From NCBI GenBank assembly GCA_001564275.1, contig LKND01000007.1, positions 1 through 56,897 on the forward strand: a stretch of 56,897 nt of DNA. Direction: 5' to 3'. The notes beneath the pieces are model-generated. The model saw only the letters and a program-made list of their open reading frames with translations, had not been told where the DNA came from and made no database searches. The DNA is from Natrialbaceae archaeon Tc-Br11_E2g14 (GTDB taxonomy: Archaea > Halobacteriota > Halobacteria > Halobacteriales > Natrialbaceae). Position numbers and translations under genes: made by a program. Below are positions 50,688 to 56,897 of the stretch, in pieces. Position 1 is the stretch's first letter; each line of letters starts with the position of its first letter.

Positions 50688-51839
50688 ATGAGCTTCAGAA
50701 GGTTCACAGAATACGCCGTGGCACTCGTGCTGGTCGTGTTAGTCGTATCGCTTGGGCTGGGCTTCGTGCTCGGTCAACCCGTGTTATTCGCGTACGTGGA
50801 GACGGGGAGCATGGAGCCAACTCTCGAGGCTGGTGACGGATTCGTCGCCGTTCCAGCCGCCATCTCCGGCGACGTCGAACGCGGCGACGTGGTCACCTTC
50901 GAAGCCGAGCAGCTCCACGGCGGTGAACCGACGACCCATCGCGTCGTCGGCACCCAGGACAACGGATATATCACGCAAGGGGATAACAATCCGGTCACGG
51001 ATCAGAGCCACAACGAACCACCCGTGACGGACGGGCAGATTCTGGCCGTGGCGCTGGCGGTCAACGGTGAGGTCGTCCGTATCCCGCATCTGGGAACGGG
51101 AGTCATGGCTGTCGAGAGCGCCACCCAGTGGATCTCGGGAACCATAGCCGGCATCTTCGGCTGGCAACGACTCGGCTCGACCGAACTGACCTACCTGCTT
51201 TTCGGTGGCGGCGTGGTACTGTTCGGGGCCAGCCTCTTGGCGGGCCAGGACGAGCGACACCGTTCAGAGTCGAAAGCGCGCTCACGGGGTCGGTCCGGCG
51301 TTATCGATTCACGACATCTCTTGATCGCGTGTGTTCTCCTCCTGTGTGCGGGGGCAACTGCGGCCATGATCATGCCCGCGGGAACCGAGAGCTACGGCAT
51401 TGTCAGCACCGAAGGCGACGGGTCTGCCGATCCCACGATTATCCCGGTCGGAGAGACTGACGAGTTCGAGTATGCCGTCCACAACGGCGGGTTCGTCCCG
51501 ACGGTTTCCTATCTCGAGCCCCGGAGCGATGGCGTCGAAACGGAGACCGGACAGCACCGACTGTCGCCCAACGAGACGGTCAACTCGACGGTGACGCTTC
51601 ACGCCGACGACGACACCGGCTATCACGTCGAATCGATGACCGAGTACCGCTATCTGCAGGTTCTTCCGTCGACGGTGATCGACACGCTGTACACGATTCA
51701 CCCGTGGGTTCCGTACCTCGCCGTCAACGCCGTGGTCGCGACCCCACTGGTCGTCTTCTGGCGGCTGTTCAGTGGAACGAGCGATCGCATCCGACTTCGT
51801 GGTCGATCCCGATCCCGAACGGGTGGATTCTTCGACTAA
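50688..51839 (+). CDS. SipW/Sec11-like signal peptidase I with extracellular domain
   Basis: This 383-residue membrane serine protease is of the S26B (archaeal/ER/SipW) type. After one transmembrane helix comes the nucleophile Ser41 in AYVETGSMEPTLEAGD. The general-base His84 is in EPTTHRVVG, replacing the bacterial Lys, and GYITQGDNNPVTDQ supplies the catalytic Asp region. A second helix follows at about 167-182. Unusually the chain continues with a further helix (about 205-225), a beta-rich extracellular domain (about 228-330, with NETVNSTVTLHADDD) and a last helix before a basic tail. SipW enzymes process dedicated TasA/camelysin-type substrates, and such candidates follow 2 kb downstream. 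The DUF5305-type gene starts 8 bp after the stop. Confidence 0.88.
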   Translation: MSFRRFTEYAVALVLVVLVVSLGLGFVLGQPVLFAYVETGSMEPTLEAGDGFVAVPAAISGDVERGDVVTFEAEQLHGGEPTTHRVVGTQDNGYITQGDNNPVTDQSHNEPPVTDGQILAVALAVNGEVVRIPHLGTGVMAVESATQWISGTIAGIFGWQRLGSTELTYLLFGGGVVLFGASLLAGQDERHRSESKARSRGRSGVIDSRHLLIACVLLLCAGATAAMIMPAGTESYGIVSTEGDGSADPTIIPVGETDEFEYAVHNGGFVPTVSYLEPRSDGVETETGQHRLSPNETVNSTVTLHADDDTGYHVESMTEYRYLQVLPSTVIDTLYTIHPWVPYLAVNAVVATPLVVFWRLFSGTSDRIRLRGRSRSRTGGFFD

Positions 51840-51847
51840 TCAGACAC

Positions 51848-53302
51848 ATGACACGCACACACTCATCCGACGACCTGACCGACGACGACCGACGGCGGAT
51901 TCGACTGCGCCGGTTGCTCAACCGGCGATTGCTGCTCGTCATGGGGCTATGCATTGCGATGGTCGCCGTGGGGGGCTGGCTGGCGTACGAACCTCACGTG
52001 GCACCGGCCACCGTCGAGGATTCAGAGCCGACTGGAACCTGGACGGAGGAACCGACGCTCAGCCACGGGGCCGAGGTTCAACGGGCAAACCCGGTCTTTC
52101 CCGTGGGAGAGACGCTGCACAATGAGGGGTTGTACTACACCCAGGTGTCACCCGATCTCAATGGGACCTACGCGTACGCCTACGACGCTCCCAATGGTGA
52201 GGTCGACGTCGAGGTCGATGTCTTTCTGGTGTTGCAGTCGGTCGACGACGACGGCAACGCCTACTGGACCGAGCGAGAATCCCTCCAGTCGGATTCAGTC
52301 GAGGGACTGCAACCGGGCGAGGACTTTGACGTCGCGTTCGATGTCAACGTCAGCGACATCGAACCCCGAATCGAGTCGATCGAACGCGGGCTCGGAGCCA
52401 GCCCGGGAACCACCGAGACCATCGTCATCGTCGAAACGACGGTTACCGGGACGGTCAACGACGAAGGGGTCTCGAACAGACACACCGGAGCATACGACCT
52501 CGAGGTGAGTGACTCGACGTACACGGTCGAGACGGACACGGAAGACGTGGCGGAGCGAACGTTCACGGAAACGGTCGAGGTCGAAGAGGAGTACGGACCG
52601 CTCCGATCGTACGGACCGCTCGCGCTGGTGGTGTTCGGTCTGGTCGGGACTGCGACGCTCGGCTACGGACGATACGCCGGCGTGCTCACCGTCACCGACG
52701 ACGAACGCCGACTGCTCGAGGCAGCCAGTCAGCGCGAGGAGTTCGACGACTGGATCAGCGTCGGTCGGGTCACGGAAGCCGACCTCGAGGGACCCCGCAT
52801 CGAGGTCGCCGACCTCGAGGGGCTGGTCGACGTCGCCATCGACTCCGATCGGCGGGTGATCGAGGACCGCGAGACGGGTGCGTACTACGTCGTCGAGGGG
52901 GACGTGTATCACGTCTACGAGCCGGTAGACCCTACCCTCGGGGGGGACTCCCTCGAGTCGGTGACCTCGAGCACTGCAGCCGATGACGACCTCGAGCGCG
53001 AGTCTCGAGCGGTCCCCTCGAACGATGCGGGCGAGGTCGTCGAAGCCGGCGTGCTGGTCGGTGACGATTCGTCCCACTCCGACGATGCCGGCGATCGCCC
53101 GTTCTTCGAGCGGGGGGACAGCGAGGACTCGACTCGAGGCGAGGTTACGTTCGGCGAGCAGTCAGCCGCCGTCGATGAGAAGACAGCGGAAGCCAGCGAC
53201 GGTGACGGACGTCCCGAGGACAGCCAGCTCTCGAGTGACGACGCCGATTCGAGCGCCGAGGCGGTTGACACGACCGACGGGGAAGCCGAGGAAACCGGCT
53301 AA
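51848..53302 (+). CDS. DUF5305-type membrane protein
   Basis: This 484-residue protein has an N-terminal signal anchor (LLLVMGLCIAMVAVGGWLAY, about 24-43). An extracellular beta-domain (about 55-240) follows, with the DUF5305 pattern: EPTLSHGAEVQRANPVFPVG, TLHNEGLYYTQVSPDLNGTY, a lysine-poor acidic core and repeated TVTGTVNDEG/EVSDSTYTVET strands. A second transmembrane helix (about 255-275, YGPLALVVFGLVGTATLGYG) leads to a cytoplasmic part with TDDERRLLEAASQREEFDDW and VADLEGLVDVAIDSDRRVIED, then a long acidic disordered tail. It starts 8 bp after the signal peptidase stop, so the two are cotranscribed. Its function is unknown; a chaperone or assembly partner for the exported substrates is inferred from context. 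Confidence 0.82.
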   Translation: MTRTHSSDDLTDDDRRRIRLRRLLNRRLLLVMGLCIAMVAVGGWLAYEPHVAPATVEDSEPTGTWTEEPTLSHGAEVQRANPVFPVGETLHNEGLYYTQVSPDLNGTYAYAYDAPNGEVDVEVDVFLVLQSVDDDGNAYWTERESLQSDSVEGLQPGEDFDVAFDVNVSDIEPRIESIERGLGASPGTTETIVIVETTVTGTVNDEGVSNRHTGAYDLEVSDSTYTVETDTEDVAERTFTETVEVEEEYGPLRSYGPLALVVFGLVGTATLGYGRYAGVLTVTDDERRLLEAASQREEFDDWISVGRVTEADLEGPRIEVADLEGLVDVAIDSDRRVIEDRETGAYYVVEGDVYHVYEPVDPTLGGDSLESVTSSTAADDDLERESRAVPSNDAGEVVEAGVLVGDDSSHSDDAGDRPFFERGDSEDSTRGEVTFGEQSAAVDEKTAEASDGDGRPEDSQLSSDDADSSAEAVDTTDGEAEETG

Positions 53303-53813
53303 TTCCGTTCGATCTCGAGGCGATGCGTCTCGAGTGGGCGTTCTGGTATCAGACTTTTGACCCCCACCGCCCTGAATCACTGGGATCGACACGGTGGGAC
53401 CCACCCCTGTCATCGCTCTCCAACCACCGCCGCTCTACCCATCGTCACTGTCCCCGGTGCAGCCACCGACCCGCGTCGGCGATCGAATCTCCCACTCGAG
53501 ACCAAAGCCTGTCGCGAACCGATAGCCTGCTTGCGGTTTCTGGTCATCGTTGTTCCGATTCGGCCTTCCCGACCGGGAGGTGCAACGTCGGTGTGTACCG
53601 GTACAGGGTCGCGTAGACCGTGTACATCCTGCGGACACTTCCACCCAACTTCCGATTGTCGTCACTCGTTTGCAGCCCAATCCAAGCGTAGAATGGGCAA
53701 TCTTCGGATGCTATCGTGTCGAAATGGACAATTTGTGAATACATACGGGGGTTGCAATCAACGCCTCGAGCAAGGGACACGGACGAAGCGAAGCCGTGTC
53801 TCGGAGCAAGACA
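53303..53813. other. Intergenic region before the exported paralogues
   Basis: This 511-bp gap has no ORF I believe. Its composition shifts from GC-rich to A/T-richer toward 53690-53760. A TATA-like AATACATACG (53741-53750) lies about 65 bp before the ATG at 53814, so transcripts of the following gene may carry a leader of roughly 40 nt, unlike most genes here. Confidence 0.45.
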
Positions 53814-54413
53814 ATGAAACGACGCAACTTCCTAGTCGGCGTTGGTGGAACAGCAATCGGCGGCAGCGCGCTCCTCGGTACGGGCGCGTTCAGCCGTGTT
53901 GAATCGCATCGCGACGTGACGATCGAGGTCGCTACGGACTCGGACGCATACCTTGGGCTCGGGCCCGGCAGCTCCGAGAACGGGGACAACTACGTCGAGG
54001 AGGACGACTACGGACACGTCGAGATTGCCATCGGCGACTCCGGGAACGACGGTTACGGCGTCAACTCGAACTCGCTGACGTTCTTCGACAACCTCCTCGA
54101 AATCTGTAACCAGGGCAAAGAAGATGCTGGGGTGTACTTCGAGCCCACGCCGCTCGGTGATGAAGGCGGTGCAGTCGCTGCGTTCTACACTGGTGAGGCC
54201 CAGGGAAGCGAAGGATTCGGCGGTGCTGAGCCGCTCGCGCACGAGCAAGAAAACGCGTTCGAAGTCGCAGTCGGTGAGTGCGAAGAGGTCGGCCTCGTCG
54301 TGGACACTGGCGGTAAGCTTGACCTCGGCGGGGAAAAAGTCGACGCGACCGAAGAGGAGACCATCATCGACGAGACCGTCACGATCACGGCGGACGTGGA
54401 TCTCTCCGACTGA
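53814..54413 (+). CDS. Exported DUF1102/TasA-camelysin-like protein, paralogue 1
   Basis: This 199-residue secreted protein has a leader that reads KRRNFLVGVGG then AIGGSALLGTGAFSRVES: a twin arginine in the Tat pattern RRxFL, a weakly hydrophobic Gly/Ala core, and the GAFSRVES box in the place of the SipW-type AxFSDxE site. The mature part carries DAYLGLGPGSSENGD, YGHVEIAIGDSGNDGYGVNS, FFDNLLEICNQGKED and, at the end, EEETIIDETVTITADVDLSD. This is the DUF1102 pattern, a beta-sandwich resembling TasA/camelysin subunits. It ends in the left arm of an inverted repeat and is followed 31 bp later by paralogue 2. The signal peptidase and DUF5305 genes lie upstream. Confidence 0.85.
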   Translation: MKRRNFLVGVGGTAIGGSALLGTGAFSRVESHRDVTIEVATDSDAYLGLGPGSSENGDNYVEEDDYGHVEIAIGDSGNDGYGVNSNSLTFFDNLLEICNQGKEDAGVYFEPTPLGDEGGAVAAFYTGEAQGSEGFGGAEPLAHEQENAFEVAVGECEEVGLVVDTGGKLDLGGEKVDATEEETIIDETVTITADVDLSD

Positions 54414-54442
54414 TTACCACGAGGAAAATACACGGTAATCAG
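54410..54442 (+). promoter_or_regulatory. Intercistronic inverted repeat between paralogues 1 and 2
   Basis: CTGATTACC (54410-54418) and GGTAATCAG (54434-54442) form a perfect 9-bp stem around a 15-nt loop. The left arm covers the stop codon of paralogue 1; the right arm ends 2 bp before the ATG of paralogue 2. In RNA it would bury the start region of paralogue 2 and could tune the ratio of the two products; in DNA it could be an operator. Confidence 0.5.
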
Positions 54443-54444
54443 CT

Positions 54445-55923
54445 ATGAAACGAAGGAAATTCATACTTGGCACGGGTGCGGCAGCAGCCGGCGGGAGCGC
54501 GCTTCTCGGATCGGGCGCCTTCTCGCGGGTCGAGTCAGACCGGTCCGTAACCGTCCAGGTCGCCGAAGACCACAACGCGTACCTCGGACTGGACAAGTGT
54601 GCCATCGACGACGAGGAGACACCGAACTCGAGTTTCGTCGAACGTGACGGCTACGGCCACCTCGAAATCGAAATGGGCGACTCTGGAAACGACGGTTTCG
54701 GCGTCAACTCGAACTCTGTCTCGTCCTTCGACAACGTCTTCCAGATAACCAATCAGGGCAAAGAGGCCATCTGTGTCGATCTCCGGTACGATCCGGTAGC
54801 GTTAGGCCGGGAGGACTCCCAGAAGGTCGAGGACGCAGGACTCCCGCTCCCCGAACAGTCGGTGGTCTTCTACGAAGGAGAATCACGTGAAGAGCAGGGT
54901 TCGAACATCCCCAACGCGGACGGTGGGAACATCTTCTCGCCCGAGGAGATCGACATCGACGGACCGAACGCGATGCCCCTTGATGTGGGTGAGTCCGTGT
55001 GCGTCGGCCTCCAGACCCGGACGTTTGGCATTAGTGCCGAGGATGACGGTCCTGAGAACCTGCTCCAAGATCTCGGAGGCGGCGAAGAGCTGAAGATCGT
55101 CGCCGACGTCGGCGGAAACTGTGATCCTGACCTCGCGACGGAAACGTGTGAGATCTACGGCATCGATCTCACGACCGACGAAGACCAGGCCATCAGGGCA
55201 ATTACCGTCGGCAACGACGGGGTGACTGAGGTTGCGAAAGCAGCAGCGTTGACCGATGACGTTCGCGACCCCGGCGATGAGAACAAACCGAACGGACTGG
55301 CGTTCGATCCGGAGAACGACTTGCTGTACTTCTCGAGTCCGACGCCAGAAAGCGGATCGCTGTATACGGTTGACCTTGGAGACGATGACGGAGACTCCAT
55401 CACGGAGTATGAGAACTTCGACGATCGGGACGGTGCAGAAATCTCGGGCGCTGCGTTCGCCTACAACGGCGCCTATTATTACATCCTCGACGGCGACGAT
55501 GAACTGAAGCGCGCAACGATCGACGACGTCGGTAACGAAGACAGCGACGTGGATGTCGAGGGCACGGACATCGAACTACCACAGACGGTCGAGCTGGGTG
55601 ATATTGCGATCAACCGCGATGAAGATGTCGTCTACGTCAGTTCCTGGCAGCCGAGTGGCTTCTTCAAGATCGACCTGGAAGCCGACGAGGCAACCGATCT
55701 CACTGGCGAGGTTGACGCGGAGTTCGAGAACAAACAAATCGCCTACGGCGTAAACCAGTTCGGCGGACCCCAGTTGTACGGTACGGACGCTGGTACTGGC
55801 GACTGGTACGAACTCTTCCCAGAAACGGGCTCGGCCCAGCAAATCTTGGAGGACGACGATATCGTTGGGTCCAATCAGTTCACTGACCTGGCTCATTGCG
55901 ACAACGTGTTCAGTGACGACTGA
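54445..55923 (+). CDS. Exported DUF1102/TasA-like protein with propeller-like C domain
   Basis: This 492-residue protein starts with the same leader type (KRRKFILGTGAAAAGGSALL then GSGAFSRVES) and DUF1102-like domain (AYLGLDKCAIDD, GYGHLEIEMGDSGNDGFGVN, SFDNVFQITNQGKEAICVDL, about 1-230). A second domain (about 235-490) contains repeated strands such as GLAFDPENDLLYFSSPTPES, SGAAFAYNGAYYYILDGDDE and GDIAINRDEDVVYVSSWQPSG, typical of NHL/DUF6923-like propeller blades. The first domain has several cysteines, including a CDPDLATETC pair at the junction; one more lies near the C terminus. It is probably a specialised or tip subunit of the same surface structure as paralogue 1. A T6 run follows the stop. 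Confidence 0.83.
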   Translation: MKRRKFILGTGAAAAGGSALLGSGAFSRVESDRSVTVQVAEDHNAYLGLDKCAIDDEETPNSSFVERDGYGHLEIEMGDSGNDGFGVNSNSVSSFDNVFQITNQGKEAICVDLRYDPVALGREDSQKVEDAGLPLPEQSVVFYEGESREEQGSNIPNADGGNIFSPEEIDIDGPNAMPLDVGESVCVGLQTRTFGISAEDDGPENLLQDLGGGEELKIVADVGGNCDPDLATETCEIYGIDLTTDEDQAIRAITVGNDGVTEVAKAAALTDDVRDPGDENKPNGLAFDPENDLLYFSSPTPESGSLYTVDLGDDDGDSITEYENFDDRDGAEISGAAFAYNGAYYYILDGDDELKRATIDDVGNEDSDVDVEGTDIELPQTVELGDIAINRDEDVVYVSSWQPSGFFKIDLEADEATDLTGEVDAEFENKQIAYGVNQFGGPQLYGTDAGTGDWYELFPETGSAQQILEDDDIVGSNQFTDLAHCDNVFSDD

Positions 55924-56190
55924 CTGAATTGCGTTAGCATTTTTTCGAGAGGATCGTTCGAAAACAGATAGGATGCATCTTCGGATGGCCGAAACGGTCA
56001 GAATAACTCGATCTAAACCAAGGTGATGAATACAATCCCGAACATTACCATGGCGTACAGTTCAGAAATTTTATATCAAGGAGGGGGGCTGTTTACCAGC
56101 ACCACTCCGTCTTACGATTCGTACAACTCGGTCCGATAGAAAATACTTTTGTAACGCCGTGCCGCCGGGGCGCGCTCGAACCGCACCCCA
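55924..56190. other. Intergenic region with terminator and an orphan promoter-like box
   Basis: This gap of 267 bp contains a T6 run (55940-55945) close after the stop of paralogue 2, a probable terminator. It also holds a clear TATA-like TTTATATC (56072-56079). No ORF starts at the expected distance from that box (near 56104), so it may drive a short non-coding RNA running toward the T-rich stretch at 56145-56150. Confidence 0.45.
55938..55946 (+). terminator. Oligo-T terminator after paralogue 2
   Basis: Six T residues in GCATTTTTTCG lie 17 bp after the TGA at 55921-55923. This fits the simple T-run terminators of haloarchaea. Confidence 0.5.
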
Positions 56191-56487
56191 TCACTGCTCG
56201 ATCATCCGTGGGCGCTCGTCGGTCAGTTCGACGGAGCCACTGACACACTCCCGCTGGAAAAAGTACCAGTAGATGCCCGTCCCATCACAGTTCGTGCAGT
56301 GATAGGATTCCTCGAGCGTGCGCATCTCACCGTCGTCGAATTCAATGGTGCTTTCGGTGATGTGGAGAAACTGTGAGCTCTCACAGTGCGAGCAGACGAT
56401 CACGACCAACCACCTGCTGTCCGCTGTTGGTTCCACAACGCTACGGGCGTCGTTCGGCAACTGGTGGCCTCGGTCTCGAGGTGCCAA
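56191..56487 (-). CDS. Small zinc-ribbon protein
   Basis: This protein of up to 98 residues has a zinc ribbon: VCSHCESSQFLHITESTIEF and YHCTNCDGTGIYWYF, two CxxC pairs about 38 residues apart. An acidic loop lies between them and a last free Cys in FQRECVSG. I do not recognise a named family; many haloarchaeal single-zinc-ribbon proteins look like this. The start is uncertain: TTG at 56487 gives 98 residues, while GTG at 56403 would begin just before the first CxxC but would drop part of the leading beta-strand. It lies opposite to, and between, the exported paralogues 2 and 3, so it interrupts the array. Confidence 0.6.
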   Translation of the reverse strand: MAPRDRGHQLPNDARSVVEPTADSRWLVVIVCSHCESSQFLHITESTIEFDDGEMRTLEESYHCTNCDGTGIYWYFFQRECVSGSVELTDERPRMIEQ

Positions 56488-56798
56488 CCGTTCTGGTTCA
56501 TACCCTTCCCCCTCGGTGTCTCGAGGAAGGCACGCCTAGCCTATATCTATACAGACGGTACCGCAACTCAATCACGCGTTGAGCGGCCAGTAGCCGTGAA
56601 CCGGCCGTCCGAGAAGGGGGGCAGCCACGGGCGGAACTGCCCGCCGTGATCGCGAAACCGGATCTCCGTGCGGGCCCGAGACGAACAAAGGAAGATTGTA
56701 CACGGACACGGTGAGGTTGGCTGGCTGACAACGAGTGAATCCATATCCCCCGGGATGACGAGGATCAATCACGCCACGAGCTATCGTGGGGGGATACC
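56488..56798. other. Intergenic before the truncated paralogue 3
   Basis: No believable gene is seen in this 311-bp gap. A minus-strand TATA-like stretch (GTATAGATATAGG, about 56539-56551) could serve the zinc-ribbon gene. The region before 56799 has a G-run (56788-56793) that could act as a weak ribosome-binding site. Confidence 0.4.
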
Positions 56799-56897
56799 AT
56801 GGAACGACGAAAATTTCTGATGGGGGTCGGCAGCGCCTCACTCGGGGGGAGCGCACTCCTCGGGACTGGCGCGTTTAGCCGAGTGGAATCGCAACGG
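56799..56897 (+). CDS. Exported DUF1102/TasA-like protein, paralogue 3 (cut by window end)
   Basis: Only 33 codons are inside the window. They encode ERRKFLMGVGSASLGGSALL then GTGAFSRVES, the same leader as in the two upstream paralogues: Tat-type RRKFL, then the GGSALLGxGAFSRVES box. The nucleotide sequence uses different synonymous codons from the other two, so this is not a recent copy. The mature domain lies beyond the window. By the leader alone it should be a further substrate of the signal peptidase encoded at 50688-51839. Confidence 0.8.
   Translation, partial: MERRKFLMGVGSASLGGSALLGTGAFSRVESQR

Noticed and set aside
53544-53780. Small minus-strand frame of 78 codons before paralogue 1
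   Set aside because: It has no promoter at the right place, no recognisable motif, and a composition like intergenic sequence.

Overview
The window is a gene-dense, GC-rich stretch of chromosome from an extremely halophilic archaeon (class Halobacteria). The evidence is consistent: very acidic proteins; archaeal promoters with an A/T-rich box about 25-30 bp before start codons, with little or no leader; and many archaeal or haloarchaeal families (ribosomal protein S19e, PDCD5, Hel308, EndA, TatCo/TatCt, HalOD1, a Bat-like HTH-10 regulator, halorhodopsin, CrtY, Brp). Leu-Glu written as CTCGAG is extremely common, which recalls Natrialbales-type genomes, but I cannot fix the genus. I see no rRNA, tRNA, CRISPR array or intact insertion sequence.

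Layout. 0.2-5.5 kb: housekeeping genes (DUF7123-like protein, site-2 protease, ThiL, S19e, PDCD5, PP-loop ATPase, CPBP protease). 5.7-10.4 kb: signalling block with a 1128-residue PAS/GAF/HTH-10 regulator, a HalOD1 protein and a PAS protein. 10.7-16.2 kb: S-adenosylhomocysteine hydrolase, a secreted repeat-rich protein, a dolichol-kinase-like protein and assimilatory nitrate reductase. 16.4-20.6 kb: the divergent pair tatCo/tatCt. 20.7-25.4 kb: FAD monooxygenase, a 58-residue ribbon-helix-helix protein, Hel308 and a PH-domain protein. 25.5-30.9 kb: a NucS-N/topoisomerase zinc-finger protein, EndA, a histidine kinase and TrpS. 31-40.5 kb: HAD phosphatase, FeS photolyase, S66 peptidase homologue, thioesterase, TraB and site-2 protease (overlapping), acetamidase/formamidase and a zinc-finger protein. 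40.5-43.5 kb: hisB, a small membrane protein, hisA and an SDR enzyme. 43.5-47.6 kb: retinal-protein cluster (brp, crtY, halorhodopsin) plus two small membrane proteins. 47.7-50.1 kb: an amino-acid permease fused to UspA domains. 50.7-56.9 kb: a secretion/surface locus running off the window end.

The most interesting part is the 3' end. A SipW/Sec11-like signal peptidase with an extra extracellular domain is followed 8 bp later by a DUF5305-type membrane protein. Then come three paralogues (the third cut by the window end) with nearly identical leaders, RRxF(L/I)...GGSALLGxGAFSRVES, and a DUF1102/TasA-camelysin-like mature part. The second paralogue carries an additional propeller-like C-terminal domain. 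This looks like a dedicated processing and assembly system for surface fibres. Its leaders appear to combine a Tat-type twin arginine with a SipW-type processing site. The organism's two Tat translocase genes lie elsewhere in the window.

Other points worth attention: a NucS N-terminal domain without its nuclease, attached to topoisomerase-type zinc fingers; a TatCo with a roughly 330-residue acidic extension; a long imperfect hairpin at 13281-13387; paired TACTnnnAGTA dyads upstream of ahcY; 26-bp and 30-bp tandem repeats at 31651-31872; and a histidine kinase placed between endA and trpS. All functional calls come from reading motifs; no database search was possible.
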